Assembly: GCF_013346665.1 (NCBI RefSeq)
Contig: NZ_JABVBB010000018.1
Span: 1 to 64,000 of the forward strand
Reading direction: 5' to 3'
Length of the DNA: 64,000 bases
DNA from: Sulfitobacter maritimus
Lineage (GTDB): Bacteria; Pseudomonadota; Alphaproteobacteria; Rhodobacterales; Rhodobacteraceae
Shown here: positions 47,923-59,879 of the stretch, piece after piece
Layout of the letters: every line of letters starts with the position of its first letter
How positions within the stretch are numbered: the stretch's first letter is position 1
The notes under the pieces: model-generated
Databases searched by the model: none
The model's input: the letters and a program-made list of their open reading frames with translations, nothing else
Told to the model about the DNA's origin: nothing
Translations under genes and position numbers: made by a program

Positions 47923-47987
47923 ACCCAACTCAGACGCGCGCTTCGCCCACACGCTGTACTTTAGATTTCATCCAAGGCAGACCTGCT

Positions 47988-49217
47988 ATGACCACCGCCC
48001 TTTCTCAACCTGCATACCGCTGGGTCATCGTGACCGCTTCGGCCTGCATCCTCGCTGTTGCTATGGGGGCAATTGTAAACGGCATGTCGGCCTTCATCGT
48101 GCCGATGCATGACACCTTTGGCTGGGGGCGCGGCGATACGACGTTAATCAACCTCTTTGGCATTCTTGGCCTATCTTTTGGCGGGCTGATCATGGGGCCA
48201 CTAGCTGACCGTCACGGCACGCGACCCGTTGTCTTGTTTGGGTCGGTCATGCTGGGCCTATGCTATCTGCTGGCCTCGACACTTACGGCGCTTTGGCAGT
48301 TCTATTTGCTGTTCTTCGTCGCCGGATTTCTCGGCGCCGGTGCCATTTTTCCGCCCATCATGGCGGCTGTCGGCAACTGGTTCGCCGTGGGTGCCGGTGT
48401 CGCGATTGGGATCGCGTCGGCGGGACAGGCACTGGGCCAAGGTGGCGTGCCTTTCGTGTCGTCGATATTGATCACCTCCTTCGGCATCGACGGCGCTTTC
48501 GCGGCGACGGGTGTGTTTATATTGGTGACGCTGGTGCCGCTGAGCTTCCTGCTGCGCCAGCCGCCTGCCGTCGCCACCGGTACCAACGGTGGCGCTCAGC
48601 CCCCCTCAGAAACCTATCTGCCAAGCAAAGTGGTCATCGTGCATCTTAGCGCCGCGATCATACTGTGCTGCACCTGTATGGCAGTCCCGCTGATGCATCT
48701 TGTGCCGCTGATCCAAGACCGAGGCTTTGCGCCCGACCAAGCTGGCAGTGTGATTTTCGTCATGTTGCTGGTCGCGATCATCGGGCGGCTTGGCTTTGGC
48801 AAACTGGCCGATGTGATCGGCGCCCTGCCCGCCTATATGACAGCGACAGCTTGGATGACCGCGCTTGTCTTTGGCTTTGTGCTGATCGAGACATTGCAGG
48901 TTTTCTACATCTATGCGGTGATTTACGGGTTCGGTTATGCAGGCGTCATGACCGGGGTCCTTGCGTCCATCCGTGCGCTTGTTGCGCCCCATAACCGGGG
49001 CTTTGCCTTTGGCATTGTCACCATGTTCGGGTGGTTCGGCCATGCGATCGGCGGCTATCAGGCCGGAGCGCTCTACGATCTGACAGGGAACTATACCGCA
49101 TCCTATGCCGTCGCGGGGGCCGTAGGTCTGTTGAACCTGGTGATCGTCAGCCATCTGCTGCGGCTTTGGCGTCAGGAAAGACGTCAGGCGCAGGGTGAGG
49201 CAGCGCCGGTGTATTAA
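47988..49217 (+). CDS. Major facilitator superfamily transporter
   Basis: This 409-residue MFS permease has 12 predicted membrane helices. The loop 2-3 motif reads GPLADRHGTRPVVL, and a central loop lies near residues 195-215. It resembles the oxalate/formate-antiporter-like and monocarboxylate transporter branch (start AVAMGAIVNGMSAFIVPMHDTFGW), so the substrate may be a carboxylate. It is last in the catabolic operon, 65 bases after the PLP enzyme, and could move a pathway product. A hairpin follows. Confidence 0.88.
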   Translation: MTTALSQPAYRWVIVTASACILAVAMGAIVNGMSAFIVPMHDTFGWGRGDTTLINLFGILGLSFGGLIMGPLADRHGTRPVVLFGSVMLGLCYLLASTLTALWQFYLLFFVAGFLGAGAIFPPIMAAVGNWFAVGAGVAIGIASAGQALGQGGVPFVSSILITSFGIDGAFAATGVFILVTLVPLSFLLRQPPAVATGTNGGAQPPSETYLPSKVVIVHLSAAIILCCTCMAVPLMHLVPLIQDRGFAPDQAGSVIFVMLLVAIIGRLGFGKLADVIGALPAYMTATAWMTALVFGFVLIETLQVFYIYAVIYGFGYAGVMTGVLASIRALVAPHNRGFAFGIVTMFGWFGHAIGGYQAGALYDLTGNYTASYAVAGAVGLLNLVIVSHLLRLWRQERRQAQGEAAPVY

Positions 49218-49219
49218 AG

Positions 49220-49248
49220 TTTGCAGGGGGATCACCTCCCCCTGCAAA
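49220..49248. terminator. Hairpin ending the catabolic operon
   Basis: A perfect 11-bp stem TTTGCAGGGGG / CCCCCTGCAAA with a 7-base loop begins 2 bases after the MFS stop. A-rich and T-rich edges lie inside the stem ends. It sits between convergent genes (the next stop is at 49257), so it can serve both strands. Confidence 0.75.
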
Positions 49249-49256
49249 AAGGCGCA

Positions 49257-49583
49257 TTATTTGAAAGTGAAGGTGCCTACGGTGCAGACGTCGACATCCT
49301 CTTCATGCACGGTATCGCCATCCTCGAACACCGCGAGGAAATCAAAGATACAATGGCCGGAACCGTCGTCGAAGTTGACCTCAACCGCTTCCCCATGCGG
49401 CAATGCGAATTCGCCAAGGATATCTTCTTCCCAGTCTGTCGTTCCGTTATTCGACCCATAGAACTCCTCTATGGTGTAACCGGACTGGTTCACGATGGTG
49501 ACTTTAAGGTCAGCGGCAAACAAGGGGGACGCAACAAGTTGCGTTAAGCCGAGCAAGAGCCCGGTAATTGCGATGTTTTTCAC
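49257..49583 (-). CDS. Small secreted protein, unknown function
   Basis: This 108-residue protein has a clear signal peptide (about 1-23, ending SPLFAAD) and a compact acidic mature part beginning LKVTIVNQSGYTIEEFYGSNNG. Two cysteines near the C-terminus (HCIFDFL; DVCTVGTF) may form a disulfide. The start is GTG with GGAG 7 bases upstream; reading further upstream would destroy the signal peptide. It appears to be a small periplasmic beta-rich domain. I do not recognise a function. Confidence 0.78.
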   Translation of the reverse strand: MKNIAITGLLLGLTQLVASPLFAADLKVTIVNQSGYTIEEFYGSNNGTTDWEEDILGEFALPHGEAVEVNFDDGSGHCIFDFLAVFEDGDTVHEEDVDVCTVGTFTFK

Positions 49584-50372
49584 GAATAATCTCCAAAAAA
49601 ATTTCAGCGGGCTGCGCAGATAAGGCAGACCCGACGCGCAATCGGTGTGGCTCTTCCGTCCACTGACCTTTGCACGCTGCAACCATGGGTTACGCCCGCG
49701 CGTCTGTCTAGTGTTGGCAGAAGAACCGGGTTTTATTAAGGATTACAGGAGGCTCACCTACACGCGACTGCGAATAGCCATGGGCGCCATGCGCGGTATG
49801 CTTGGCCCTATGGCTCTGTCATCCGGTCGGCCCCATTGGGGTCACTCAGCCGCAGCGGCTGCAATTGCATCCGCCGCACGCAGCGGCAGTGCTGCGATGG
49901 TGCGGCTGGGGTTTGCGGTGGCGGATGTCGGGAAAGTTCTCGCCCCCAAAAGGAACAGGTCGTTGTGGTCACGGCTGCGCAGTTCTGAATGACTGACAGG
50001 GTGCTATGCCTTCGACCCCGAACACTCGATGCCGGTTACGTGGCCAGCGCCCAGAAGGTCGTGTGAATGGTTAATCTCTGTTGCCCCAAGCGCTGCGGAT
50101 ACCACTTCATGCGCCGCTTGTGCCGCATGTGCGCGTGGCACCATTTTTCGGCTGTCGCAGGCACCCCGGCGGGTTAAGCCTTTGCCTCAGGCGCGGAGCC
50201 TTTATTGCGGTCAGTGCAATAGTGAATGCCAAATTATCTCCGTTTCGCAGGTACAGGTCCGTCCCTATGTTGGCCTGTGATGTCGGGACATCGGCAACCC
50301 GAAGCCGATGCAGTTCCGATCCCCGCCGTTTTCACATATGCCCGCAGTTCGACACACAACAAGGAGATCAAG
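49584..50372. other. 789-base region without a supported gene
   Basis: Several frames stay open here, but none has a ribosome-binding site, recognisable domain or sensible start. The longest plus-strand frame (49645-49992) has biased, low-complexity content. The DoxX gene's AAGGAG site is at the right end. The region may hold degraded DNA or long leader sequences; no repeats or RNA motifs were recognised. Confidence 0.5.
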
Positions 50373-50777
50373 ATGAACGCCCAAGACCTTGAAACCATCT
50401 GGGGGCCGCGTATGCGCAGCGTCCTACGTATCGCCGCCGGGTTGACCTTTCTGTGCTATGGCTCGGAAAAGATCCTTGGCTTTCCCGCTGGCCGCACGCC
50501 TGAGATCCTTTCCATGTCTTGGAACGCGGGCTTGATCGAATTGGTCACCGGGGCGTTGATCGCTTTGGGGCTGTTCACCCGTCCTGCCGCTTTTCTTGCG
50601 TCAGGCACCATGGCGGTCGCCTATTTCATTGCTCATGCGCCGCGCAGTTTCTTTCCTTCCATCAATGACGGGGCCGGGGCGATCTTGTTCTGTTTTGTGT
50701 TCCTGTATCTGGTATTCGCAGGCCCCGGACCGTGGAGCGTTGATGCGATCCGTCGTCGCAATAGCACCAAGGTTTGA
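50373..50777 (+). CDS. DoxX family membrane protein
   Basis: This 134-residue protein has four predicted membrane helices. The family features are AAGLTFLCYGSEKILGFP in helix 1, LIELVTGALIALGLFTRPAAFLASGTMAVAYF in helices 2-3 and the GAGAILFCFVFLYLVFAGPG end. DoxX proteins are associated with redox or respiratory functions, but the exact role of this one is unknown. AAGGAG lies 7 bases before the ATG. No operon partner. Confidence 0.9.
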   Translation: MNAQDLETIWGPRMRSVLRIAAGLTFLCYGSEKILGFPAGRTPEILSMSWNAGLIELVTGALIALGLFTRPAAFLASGTMAVAYFIAHAPRSFFPSINDGAGAILFCFVFLYLVFAGPGPWSVDAIRRRNSTKV

Positions 50778-50923
50778 CACCTATATACGGATGCTGCGGC
50801 TTGCCCCGCGCCCGTAGCTGATACCAAAAGATAAGGCCAGCGCTGTCCGGTTAAACGGGGCGCTGGTCTCGAACTAACTGCTAATTTCGTGCCGCCCTAT
50901 GCGTGACACGGAAGATTCCCAAA

Positions 50924-50962
50924 TATCTATATATTGACAGAAGAGCGCGAATGCACTCTACA
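50924..50962 (+). promoter_or_regulatory. Candidate nrd promoter with overlapping NrdR-like box
   Basis: TTGACA at 50934-50939 is a good -35 element. TCTACA at 50957-50962, 17 bases later, is a fair -10. CTATATATTG at 50927-50936 matches the core CwAtATaTwG of the NrdR box, the repressor site of ribonucleotide reductase operons, and overlaps the -35. The usual second box about 31 bases upstream is only degenerate. The predicted start lies just ahead of the riboswitch. Confidence 0.5.
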
Positions 50963-50973
50963 TGATGTTGCTT

Positions 50974-51134
50974 TGGTGTCTGTGATTTGCGTCGCAGACG
51001 AATAGGGAAGCCGGTGAAAATCCGGCGCTGCCCCCGCAACTGTGAGCGGCAAGCCGAGGCCCGGAACCACTGGTGCAACTGCACTGGGAAGGCGGGCTAA
51101 GGCGTTTGAGCCGTGAGTCAGGAGACCTGCCTGA
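50974..51134 (+). ncRNA. Cobalamin (AdoCbl) riboswitch
   Basis: The conserved elements occur in order. GGTGTC opens the fold at 50975. The core AATAGGGAAGCCGGTGAAA starts at 51001. Next come CCCCCGCAACTGTGA near 51030 and a CACTGGGAAGGCG element near 51082. The B12 box GTGAGTCAGGAGACCTGCC is near 51113. It lies in the leader of nrdHIEF, 120 bases before the nrdH start. With B12 bound it should repress the B12-independent class Ib reductase. Confidence 0.95.
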
Positions 51135-51253
51135 GCGCCAAAACGACGACCGTGGGCGGAGGGCCCCGGGCGCGTGATGCCCGGTGCGATCTCGCGTGCC
51201 GTTGTGTTTCGTGTCCCGGTCCTGACGTCTGCCAGAACACTGGGAAGAACCAC

Positions 51254-51475
51254 ATGACCATCACCGTTTACTCCAAACCGGCCTGCGTTCAATGCACTGC
51301 GACTGTCCGAGCGCTTGACGCGCGTGGGCTGGCCTATGACCTCGTCGATTTGACCCAAGATGCCGCTGCAATGGACCGGGTCCAGGCATTAGGTTATCGC
51401 CAAGCGCCCGTGGTGGTGTCTGGTGACGACCATTGGGCCGGGTTTCGCCCCGATATGATCAACCGCCTGTCCTGA
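51254..51475 (+). CDS. nrdH: Glutaredoxin-like protein NrdH
   Basis: This 73-residue thioredoxin-fold electron donor for class Ib ribonucleotide reductase has a redox motif Cys11-V-Q-Cys14 ([10 protein letters not shown]). Substrate-binding elements are the [12 protein letters not shown] tail and QAPVV. It reduces NrdE. The start [11 protein letters not shown] is the family N-terminus. It is the first gene of nrdHIEF, placed under the cobalamin riboswitch. Confidence 0.96.
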   Translation: MTITVYSKPACVQCTATVRALDARGLAYDLVDLTQDAAAMDRVQALGYRQAPVVVSGDDHWAGFRPDMINRLS

Positions 51476-51489
51476 GCGGGACCCGACAG

Positions 51490-51896
51490 ATGCAGCTTGT
51501 CTATTTCTCTGGCGGGTCGGGCAATACCGCGCGCATGATTGCCCGGCTTGGTCTGCCAGCCACCAGGCTGCCGCTGCGCGCCAGCGCGCCGCCGGTGGAG
51601 GTGACCTCCCCCTTCGTTCTGATCTGCCCGACCTATGCCGACGGCAGCGGGCGTCATGCCGTGCCGAAACCGGTGATCCGCTTTCTTAACAACCCTGCTG
51701 CGCGGGCTTTGCTGCGGGGGGTGATTGCAAGCGGCAACCGAAACTTCGGCCCGACATTTGCCCGCGCGGGCGATGTCATCTCCGCGAAATGCGGGGTGCC
51801 TGTGCTTTACCGCTTCGAACTGGCGGGCACCGACACCGACCTCACCCGCATCCGTTCTGGCCTTGCCCGATTTGCCGCCTTTGAAAAGGAAACCTC

Positions 51897-51915
<19 letters not shown>
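51490..51915 (+). CDS. nrdI: Flavodoxin-like protein NrdI
   Basis: This 141-residue flavodoxin supplies the oxidant for assembling the dimanganese-tyrosyl radical cofactor of NrdF. The FMN phosphate loop is [11 protein letters not shown] near residue 6. The [21 protein letters not shown] and [17 protein letters not shown] segments are typical. It starts 14 bases after nrdH, and its 3' end overlaps nrdE by 19 bases. Confidence 0.95.
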
Positions 51916-55015
<3,100 letters not shown>

Positions 55016-55033
55016 TCCCAGCATAGGGGGTCA

Positions 55034-55067
55034 GCCCAGACCCGCCAATGATATGGCGGGTCTGGGC
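55034..55067. terminator. Strong hairpin between nrdF and metQ
   Basis: A perfect 13-bp stem GCCCAGACCCGCC / GGCGGGTCTGGGC with an 8-base AT-rich loop lies between convergent stops. No T tract follows, but stem strength and position argue for bidirectional termination or 3'-end protection. Confidence 0.65.
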
Positions 55068-55074
55068 GATGTGC

Positions 55075-55851
55075 TTACCAAGAGGTGATAACGGTGCCTT
55101 GGTAGCTCTCGTCGATAAAGGTTTTCACTTCGTCGGAGTGATAGGCTTTCAGCAATGTCTCGACCCAAGGGGCCTCTTCGTCCCCTTCAAGCACAACGAT
55201 CACGTTCACATAGGGGTTTTCGGCGCTTTCCATCGCGATGGAATCCTCTTTCGGGTTCAACCCTGAGGCAATCGCGTAGTTGGTGTTGATCAGCGCGGCG
55301 GTGAGGTCCGCGAGCGAGCGCGGCAATTGCGCGGCGTCCAACTCCTTGAACCACAGGTCTTTCGGGTTCTCGGTGATATCCAGCACGGTCGGGGTCAGCC
55401 CGGCGGCGGGGTCGACCTTGATCAGGCCAAGCTCTTGCAACACCAGCAGCGCCCGGCCGCCATTGGTCGGGTCATTCGGGATGCCAAAGGTGGCGCCTTC
55501 CTCCAGCGCGGCAATGTCGTCGACCTTGTCAGAATAGACGCCCATCGGGGTGGTGATCGTATTGCCAACCACGGTCAGCGCGAAACCACGGTCTTTCATC
55601 TGCGCCTCCAAATAAGGCACGTGCTGAAAGGAGTTCGCCTGAATGTCGCCATCGGCCAGCGCTTGGTTTGGCACGACGTAGTCAGAAAATTCGATCACAT
55701 CGATCTCCAGCCCCATGGGTTCGGCCACGCGGGCGACTTCTTCCATGATCTCGGCATGTTCCCCCGGCGAGACGCCAACTTTGATTTCTTCAGCCATAAG
55801 GCCTGTGGCCATAAGAGCGAGGACAGAGGTGAGGGTTGTCAGACGTAGCAT
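55075..55851 (-). CDS. metQ: Methionine ABC transporter substrate-binding protein
   Basis: This 258-residue NlpA/MetQ family receptor for D/L-methionine has a signal peptide at about 1-20, ending LMAEE, with no lipobox cysteine. It therefore appears to be a soluble periplasmic form rather than the usual lipoprotein. The mature domain starts IKVGVSPGEHAEIMEEVARVA and includes FQHVPYLEAQM and FGIPNDPTNGGRAL. It is the last gene of metN-metI-metQ. Confidence 0.93.
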   Translation of the reverse strand: MLRLTTLTSVLALMATGLMAEEIKVGVSPGEHAEIMEEVARVAEPMGLEIDVIEFSDYVVPNQALADGDIQANSFQHVPYLEAQMKDRGFALTVVGNTITTPMGVYSDKVDDIAALEEGATFGIPNDPTNGGRALLVLQELGLIKVDPAAGLTPTVLDITENPKDLWFKELDAAQLPRSLADLTAALINTNYAIASGLNPKEDSIAMESAENPYVNVIVVLEGDEEAPWVETLLKAYHSDEVKTFIDESYQGTVITSW

Positions 55852-55896
55852 TCTATTCTCCTTGGAATGCGGGAGCGGGTGTGAGGGATGTAGGGC

Positions 55897-56571
55897 TTAT
55901 TGCCCGCCGCTTTTAGGGGCGCGTTTGTCCACGGCGGCGGCGATGCGCTCACCGATGGACTGCACGAGCTGCACTAAAACGATCAGGATGACCACCACGA
56001 TCGCCATGACATCGGGCATGAAACGCTGGTAACCGTAGCGGATGCCCAGATCACCCAGCCCTTCGCCGCCCACGGCCCCGACCATGGCGGAATAGCCGAT
56101 CAGGCTGACGATGGCGAGCGTGAGGCCCAATGTGATACCGGGCATGGCTTCGGGCAGCAGCACCTTTGTGATAATCTGGATCGGCGTGGCCCCCATGGCG
56201 CGGGCCGCCTCGATCAGACCTGAATCCACCTCGCGGATCGCGTTTTCTACAAGCCGTGCGATGAAAGGGACCGTTGCAATGGTCAACGGCACGATAGCGG
56301 CGGTGGTCCCGATGGAGGTGCCCGCGATCATGCGGGTGAAGGGGATGATCGCCACCACAAGTATGATGAATGGCACCGAGCGTGTGGCGTTGACCACCAG
56401 CCCCAGCACCTTGTTCACCCATGGCGCCGACAGCAGTTCGCCGCGCTGCGACGTGGCAAGGAAAAGCCCCAGCGGCAGGCCAAAGAGCGTGCCGAGAATG
56501 GCCGAGACCGCGACCATATAAAGCGTCTGCCCCGTCGCCTCGATCAGCAGATTGATGAGATTAGCCGACAT
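55897..56571 (-). CDS. metI: Methionine ABC transporter permease
   Basis: This 224-residue permease has five predicted membrane helices. The typical MetI segments are NATRSVPFIILVVAIIPFTRMIAGTSIG and the coupling loop EAARAMGATPIQIITKVLLPEA. It pairs with MetN, whose gene overlaps its start by 11 bases, and with MetQ downstream. Confidence 0.96.
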   Translation of the reverse strand: MSANLINLLIEATGQTLYMVAVSAILGTLFGLPLGLFLATSQRGELLSAPWVNKVLGLVVNATRSVPFIILVVAIIPFTRMIAGTSIGTTAAIVPLTIATVPFIARLVENAIREVDSGLIEAARAMGATPIQIITKVLLPEAMPGITLGLTLAIVSLIGYSAMVGAVGGEGLGDLGIRYGYQRFMPDVMAIVVVILIVLVQLVQSIGERIAAAVDKRAPKSGGQ

Positions 56572-57622
56572 AGCCCAGCACCTCCGTCAGTAGTCCGTGA
56601 CGTTCAAGAAAGGCCCGCGCCTCGGCAGCCTGCGCGACGGGCATGGACACCAGCAAATTGCCGAAAGGTCGGGTGCCGATCTCCTCGACCGCGCCGGCAA
56701 GGATGTTGACCGGGATGCCCATTTCCTTGGTCAGACGGGCCAGCATCGGGTCGGTGGCATGAGCGCCTGCAAAGGTCACGCGGATCACCTCTTCACCGCC
56801 CTGCGGGGGCGGGTTCTGGGTCAGGCGGTCTTTGACGAAAGCAGGCAGCGTGACGCCGGTCACGCCGGACAGGAAAGAGCGGGTTGTGGCATGTTGCGGT
56901 GCGGTAAAGACGTCATAGGTGGCCCCATGTTCGACGATACGGCCCGCGTCAATCACCGCGACATGGCTGGCGATGTCGCGCACCACGGCCATCTCATGGG
57001 TGATGAGCAGGATCGTCAGCCCCAAATCGCGATTAATGTCTTTGAGCAGCGCCAGCACGGTCTGCGTGGTTTCCGGGTCCAGCGCCGAAGTCGCTTCGTC
57101 CGACAGCAGTACCTTTGGCCCTGTGGCGAGGGCGCGGGCGATGCCGATGCGCTGCTTTTGTCCGCCGGAAAGCTCAGCCGGATAACGGCCCGCCTGCGCC
57201 GTCAGACCCACCCGTTCGATCAGGTCGGCCACGCGCGGTTTAATCTGCGACGACGGCACCCCGGCAACTTCGAGCGGCAGGGCGATATTGCCCGCAACCG
57301 TGCGCGAAGACAGCAGATTGAAGTGTTGAAAGATCATCCCCACGTCGCGCCTGATAGCGCGCAGCTTCGCACCTTTGGCCGTGCCAACATCCTGCTCTGC
57401 GACCAGCACCTTGCCTGACGTGGGCCGCTCCAACCCATTGACCATGCGCAGCAATGTCGACTTCCCCGCGCCCGACCGCCCGATGATCCCGGTGATTGAG
57501 CCGGGTTCGACCGTAAGGGAAACTCCCTCAAGCGCATTGACGGTCACGCCGCCCGATTTGGTGAATGCCTTCCCCACCGCATCAAAGGCAATCGACGCGC
57601 CTTGGGTCTTGTTATCAGTCAT
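56561..57622 (-). CDS. metN: Methionine ABC transporter ATP-binding protein
   Basis: This 353-residue ABC ATPase has Walker A GRSGAGKS, signature LSGGQKQRIG and Walker B VLLSDEATSALDP. The C-terminal NIL domain (about 275-353, NILAGAVEEIGTRPFGNLLVSMP) binds methionine and mediates trans-inhibition. The start at 57622 fits the family; an in-frame start 66 bases upstream lacks support. No SAM riboswitch was recognised upstream. Confidence 0.96.
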   Translation of the reverse strand: MTDNKTQGASIAFDAVGKAFTKSGGVTVNALEGVSLTVEPGSITGIIGRSGAGKSTLLRMVNGLERPTSGKVLVAEQDVGTAKGAKLRAIRRDVGMIFQHFNLLSSRTVAGNIALPLEVAGVPSSQIKPRVADLIERVGLTAQAGRYPAELSGGQKQRIGIARALATGPKVLLSDEATSALDPETTQTVLALLKDINRDLGLTILLITHEMAVVRDIASHVAVIDAGRIVEHGATYDVFTAPQHATTRSFLSGVTGVTLPAFVKDRLTQNPPPQGGEEVIRVTFAGAHATDPMLARLTKEMGIPVNILAGAVEEIGTRPFGNLLVSMPVAQAAEARAFLERHGLLTEVLGYVG

Positions 57623-57829
57623 TTCAGGTCCGGGCTGCCAAGGGATGTCATCGCGCTGTCGTAGATAGAAACAAGCCCGCTGTTGCAAGGGGGGTTAGCT
57701 GCATACCCGGCATGTCGGCAGGGTCTATGTTGACGGCATCAGAACGACCGCACGGGCACAACAAACCTCCGCCCCTGTTTTATCCTGCGCTTTTATGGGC
57801 GTGGACGCGAAACCCACCAAAAAGGGGAA

Positions 57830-58288
57830 TTGCGCGAGTGCACCTGTCTTGACGGATCTCCACAATGGGTCATCATTCCGGATCCAAGCCCCCGATCGGG
57901 GTCGGGCTCATTCCCGCCCAACACATCACAAAGGCACGCAGCAATCGCTATAGAAATCACCTTCCCCCGACCCCGCGACAACGAGCCCTTCGCATGGGGC
58001 CTATCTGGGGCTGAGCCTGTCGAAATCTGGGAGAGATTTTCGCCAGCCTATGAGGCTCAGTTAGAAAGACTGGTTGTCACCCTGCGCGACCTTGGTTTTG
58101 CCCCCACAATCGGCGGCGCAGGTTCAGAAGATGGTGAATACGTCAGGGCCGAACACCGCAACAACAGCCGCATCGTGTTCTTCTACCACCTCGAAGACCC
58201 TGCGGATGCGAAGTTCGTCGCTTCTCTGAATGATACGTCCTTGCGCGATTGGATCGTTGAGACTTGGATAACCTCTAGCGAAGGCTAA
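57830..58288 (+). CDS. Hypothetical protein, start uncertain
   Basis: This is an open frame of up to 152 codons in the otherwise gene-free stretch 57623-58456. The C-terminal two thirds (from about FPRPRDNEPFAWG to the end) have codon use and composition like a real gene. They show alternating hydrophobic pattern and no low complexity. The N-terminal part looks non-coding, and the only starts are weak (TTG at 57830). It may be a remnant or a short gene with an unrecognised start. No family recognised. Confidence 0.35.
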   Translation: MRECTCLDGSPQWVIIPDPSPRSGSGSFPPNTSQRHAAIAIEITFPRPRDNEPFAWGLSGAEPVEIWERFSPAYEAQLERLVVTLRDLGFAPTIGGAGSEDGEYVRAEHRNNSRIVFFYHLEDPADAKFVASLNDTSLRDWIVETWITSSEG

Positions 58289-58456
58289 TTTTGACAAGGA
58301 TCGGGGGAAACCGACCGCTGTTTCAGGTATGTGCCGCTTGGCAGCCTTCGGTTCGACAGAAGTGCACCAGATTTATCGCGAGGCGGCTTTGAATACAGCG
58401 CTTATTCTTTCACCAAACGAGCCCGCCCTCCCTCAGGTTTAAAGTGGACATACAGT

Positions 58457-59879
58457 ATGAATGACATGAACACCGCAGACGTCACGCAGCGATTGTTGAC
58501 CGGAACAGCGGGTCTGGACAATGTGTTGCAGGGTGGCCTGACACCGCACCGTCTCTATCTGGTCGAGGGCACGCCGGGAGATGACCGCCGCGGCACAGTC
58601 ATACAACTGGACCCTCGACGACATTGCCCTGTTTGAAATGGTCCCAGAAGACGAATTCAGCTCTGAGCACGAACAATCCCTGCTGCACCCAAGCGAGATC
58701 GAGCTTGGTGAGACCGTGCGCGGCATCATTGAACTAGTGGAAAAAACCAACCCGGACCGGGTTGTGCTCGACAGCCTGTCAGAACTGCGGTTGCTGGCGC
58801 AAAACCCACTCCGCTATCGGCGGCAGATCCTTGCGCTGAAACATTTCTTTGCGCGGCGGAAATGCACTGTGCTGATGCTGGACGACCGCACAGCCGAGCC
58901 GGGAGATTTGCAACTCCATTCGATTGTGCATGGCGTCATCTCTCTTGAACATCTGGCAAACGACTTCGGCTCTGAACGCTGCCGCCTGCGGGTGATCAAA
59001 ATGCGCGGGCTGAAGTATCTGGGCGGCTACCATGACTTCACCATCGAACGGGGCGGCATCTGTGTCTATCCGCGCCTGATCGCAGCCCAGCATCACCGCG
59101 ACCACTCGACAGCCCCCGTCTCCACGGGGCTCAAGGAGTTGAACGCGCTTTTAGGCGAGGGCCTGTTCCCTGGCACCAATGCGCTGTTGTCGGGTCCGGC
59201 GGGCGTGGGCAAAACGACGACAGCGGTGCGCTGCATGATCGCGGCGCTCAAGCGCGAGCAGAACGCGGCATATTTTCTGTTCGATGAACGCCTCTCGACC
59301 CTGCTGATCCGGTCCAAAGCGCTTGGCATGGATCTGCAACCCTATATCGACGACGGATCGCTGCAGATCCGCCAAATTGACCCGGCGGAGTTGTCGCCCG
59401 GTCAGTTCGCCCATGCAGTGCGCGGCGCGGTAGAAGACGATGACGCCAACGTTGTGGTGATCGACAGCCTGAACGCCTATCTGCACGCAATGCCCAGCGA
59501 CAACTATCTGGTGCTCCAGATGCACGAATTGCTGAGCTACCTTGCCCAACAGGGTGTGGTGTCGATCATGGTGCTTGGCCAACATGGGATTACCGGCGAT
59601 CTGCGCTCGGATGTCGACATTAGCTATCTTGCAGACACTGTGCTGATGATGCGGTTTTTCGAAGCCAAAGGCGAAATTCGCAAATCAATCTCTGTTATCA
59701 AGACGCGCACGGCGGATCATGAGCGCAGCATTCGTGAGTTCAAGATCGACCACAACGGCATCACCATCGGCGAGCCGATCCGCAGTTTCTCTGCGATCTT
59801 GTCCGGCGCGCCAGTCTATAACGCATCTAAGGAGGATCTGATGCCACTTAGGACCGATGCGCGGGATGGTTCCAATTGA
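58457..59879 (+). pseudogene. KaiC-like ATPase gene with internal deletion removing the first P-loop
   Basis: The first frame (58457-58636) begins a KaiC domain (RLLTGTAGLDNVLQGGL, LYLVEGTPG) and then runs into nonsense after codon 41. A second frame resumes at about 58578 with EMTAAAQSYNWTLDDIALFEM, which in KaiC homologues lies roughly 35 residues further on. The missing piece includes the Walker A GTGKTT and the SETE region, and the join shifts the frame. The second frame, from an ATG at 58581, encodes 432 residues. It has Walker B of domain 1 (RVVLDSLSELR) and an intact domain 2 (GPAGVGKTT; VVVIDSLNAYL), so a shortened product might still be made. The following gene overlaps it by 4 bases. 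Confidence 0.85.

Noticed and set aside
49645-49992. A 115-codon plus-strand frame in the 789-base empty region
   Set aside because: Alanine and arginine bias, no ribosome-binding site and no domain; likely chance.
57623-57830. SAM-type riboswitch upstream of metN
   Set aside because: The leader on the minus strand was read for SAM-II and SAM/SAH-like motifs and none was recognisable.
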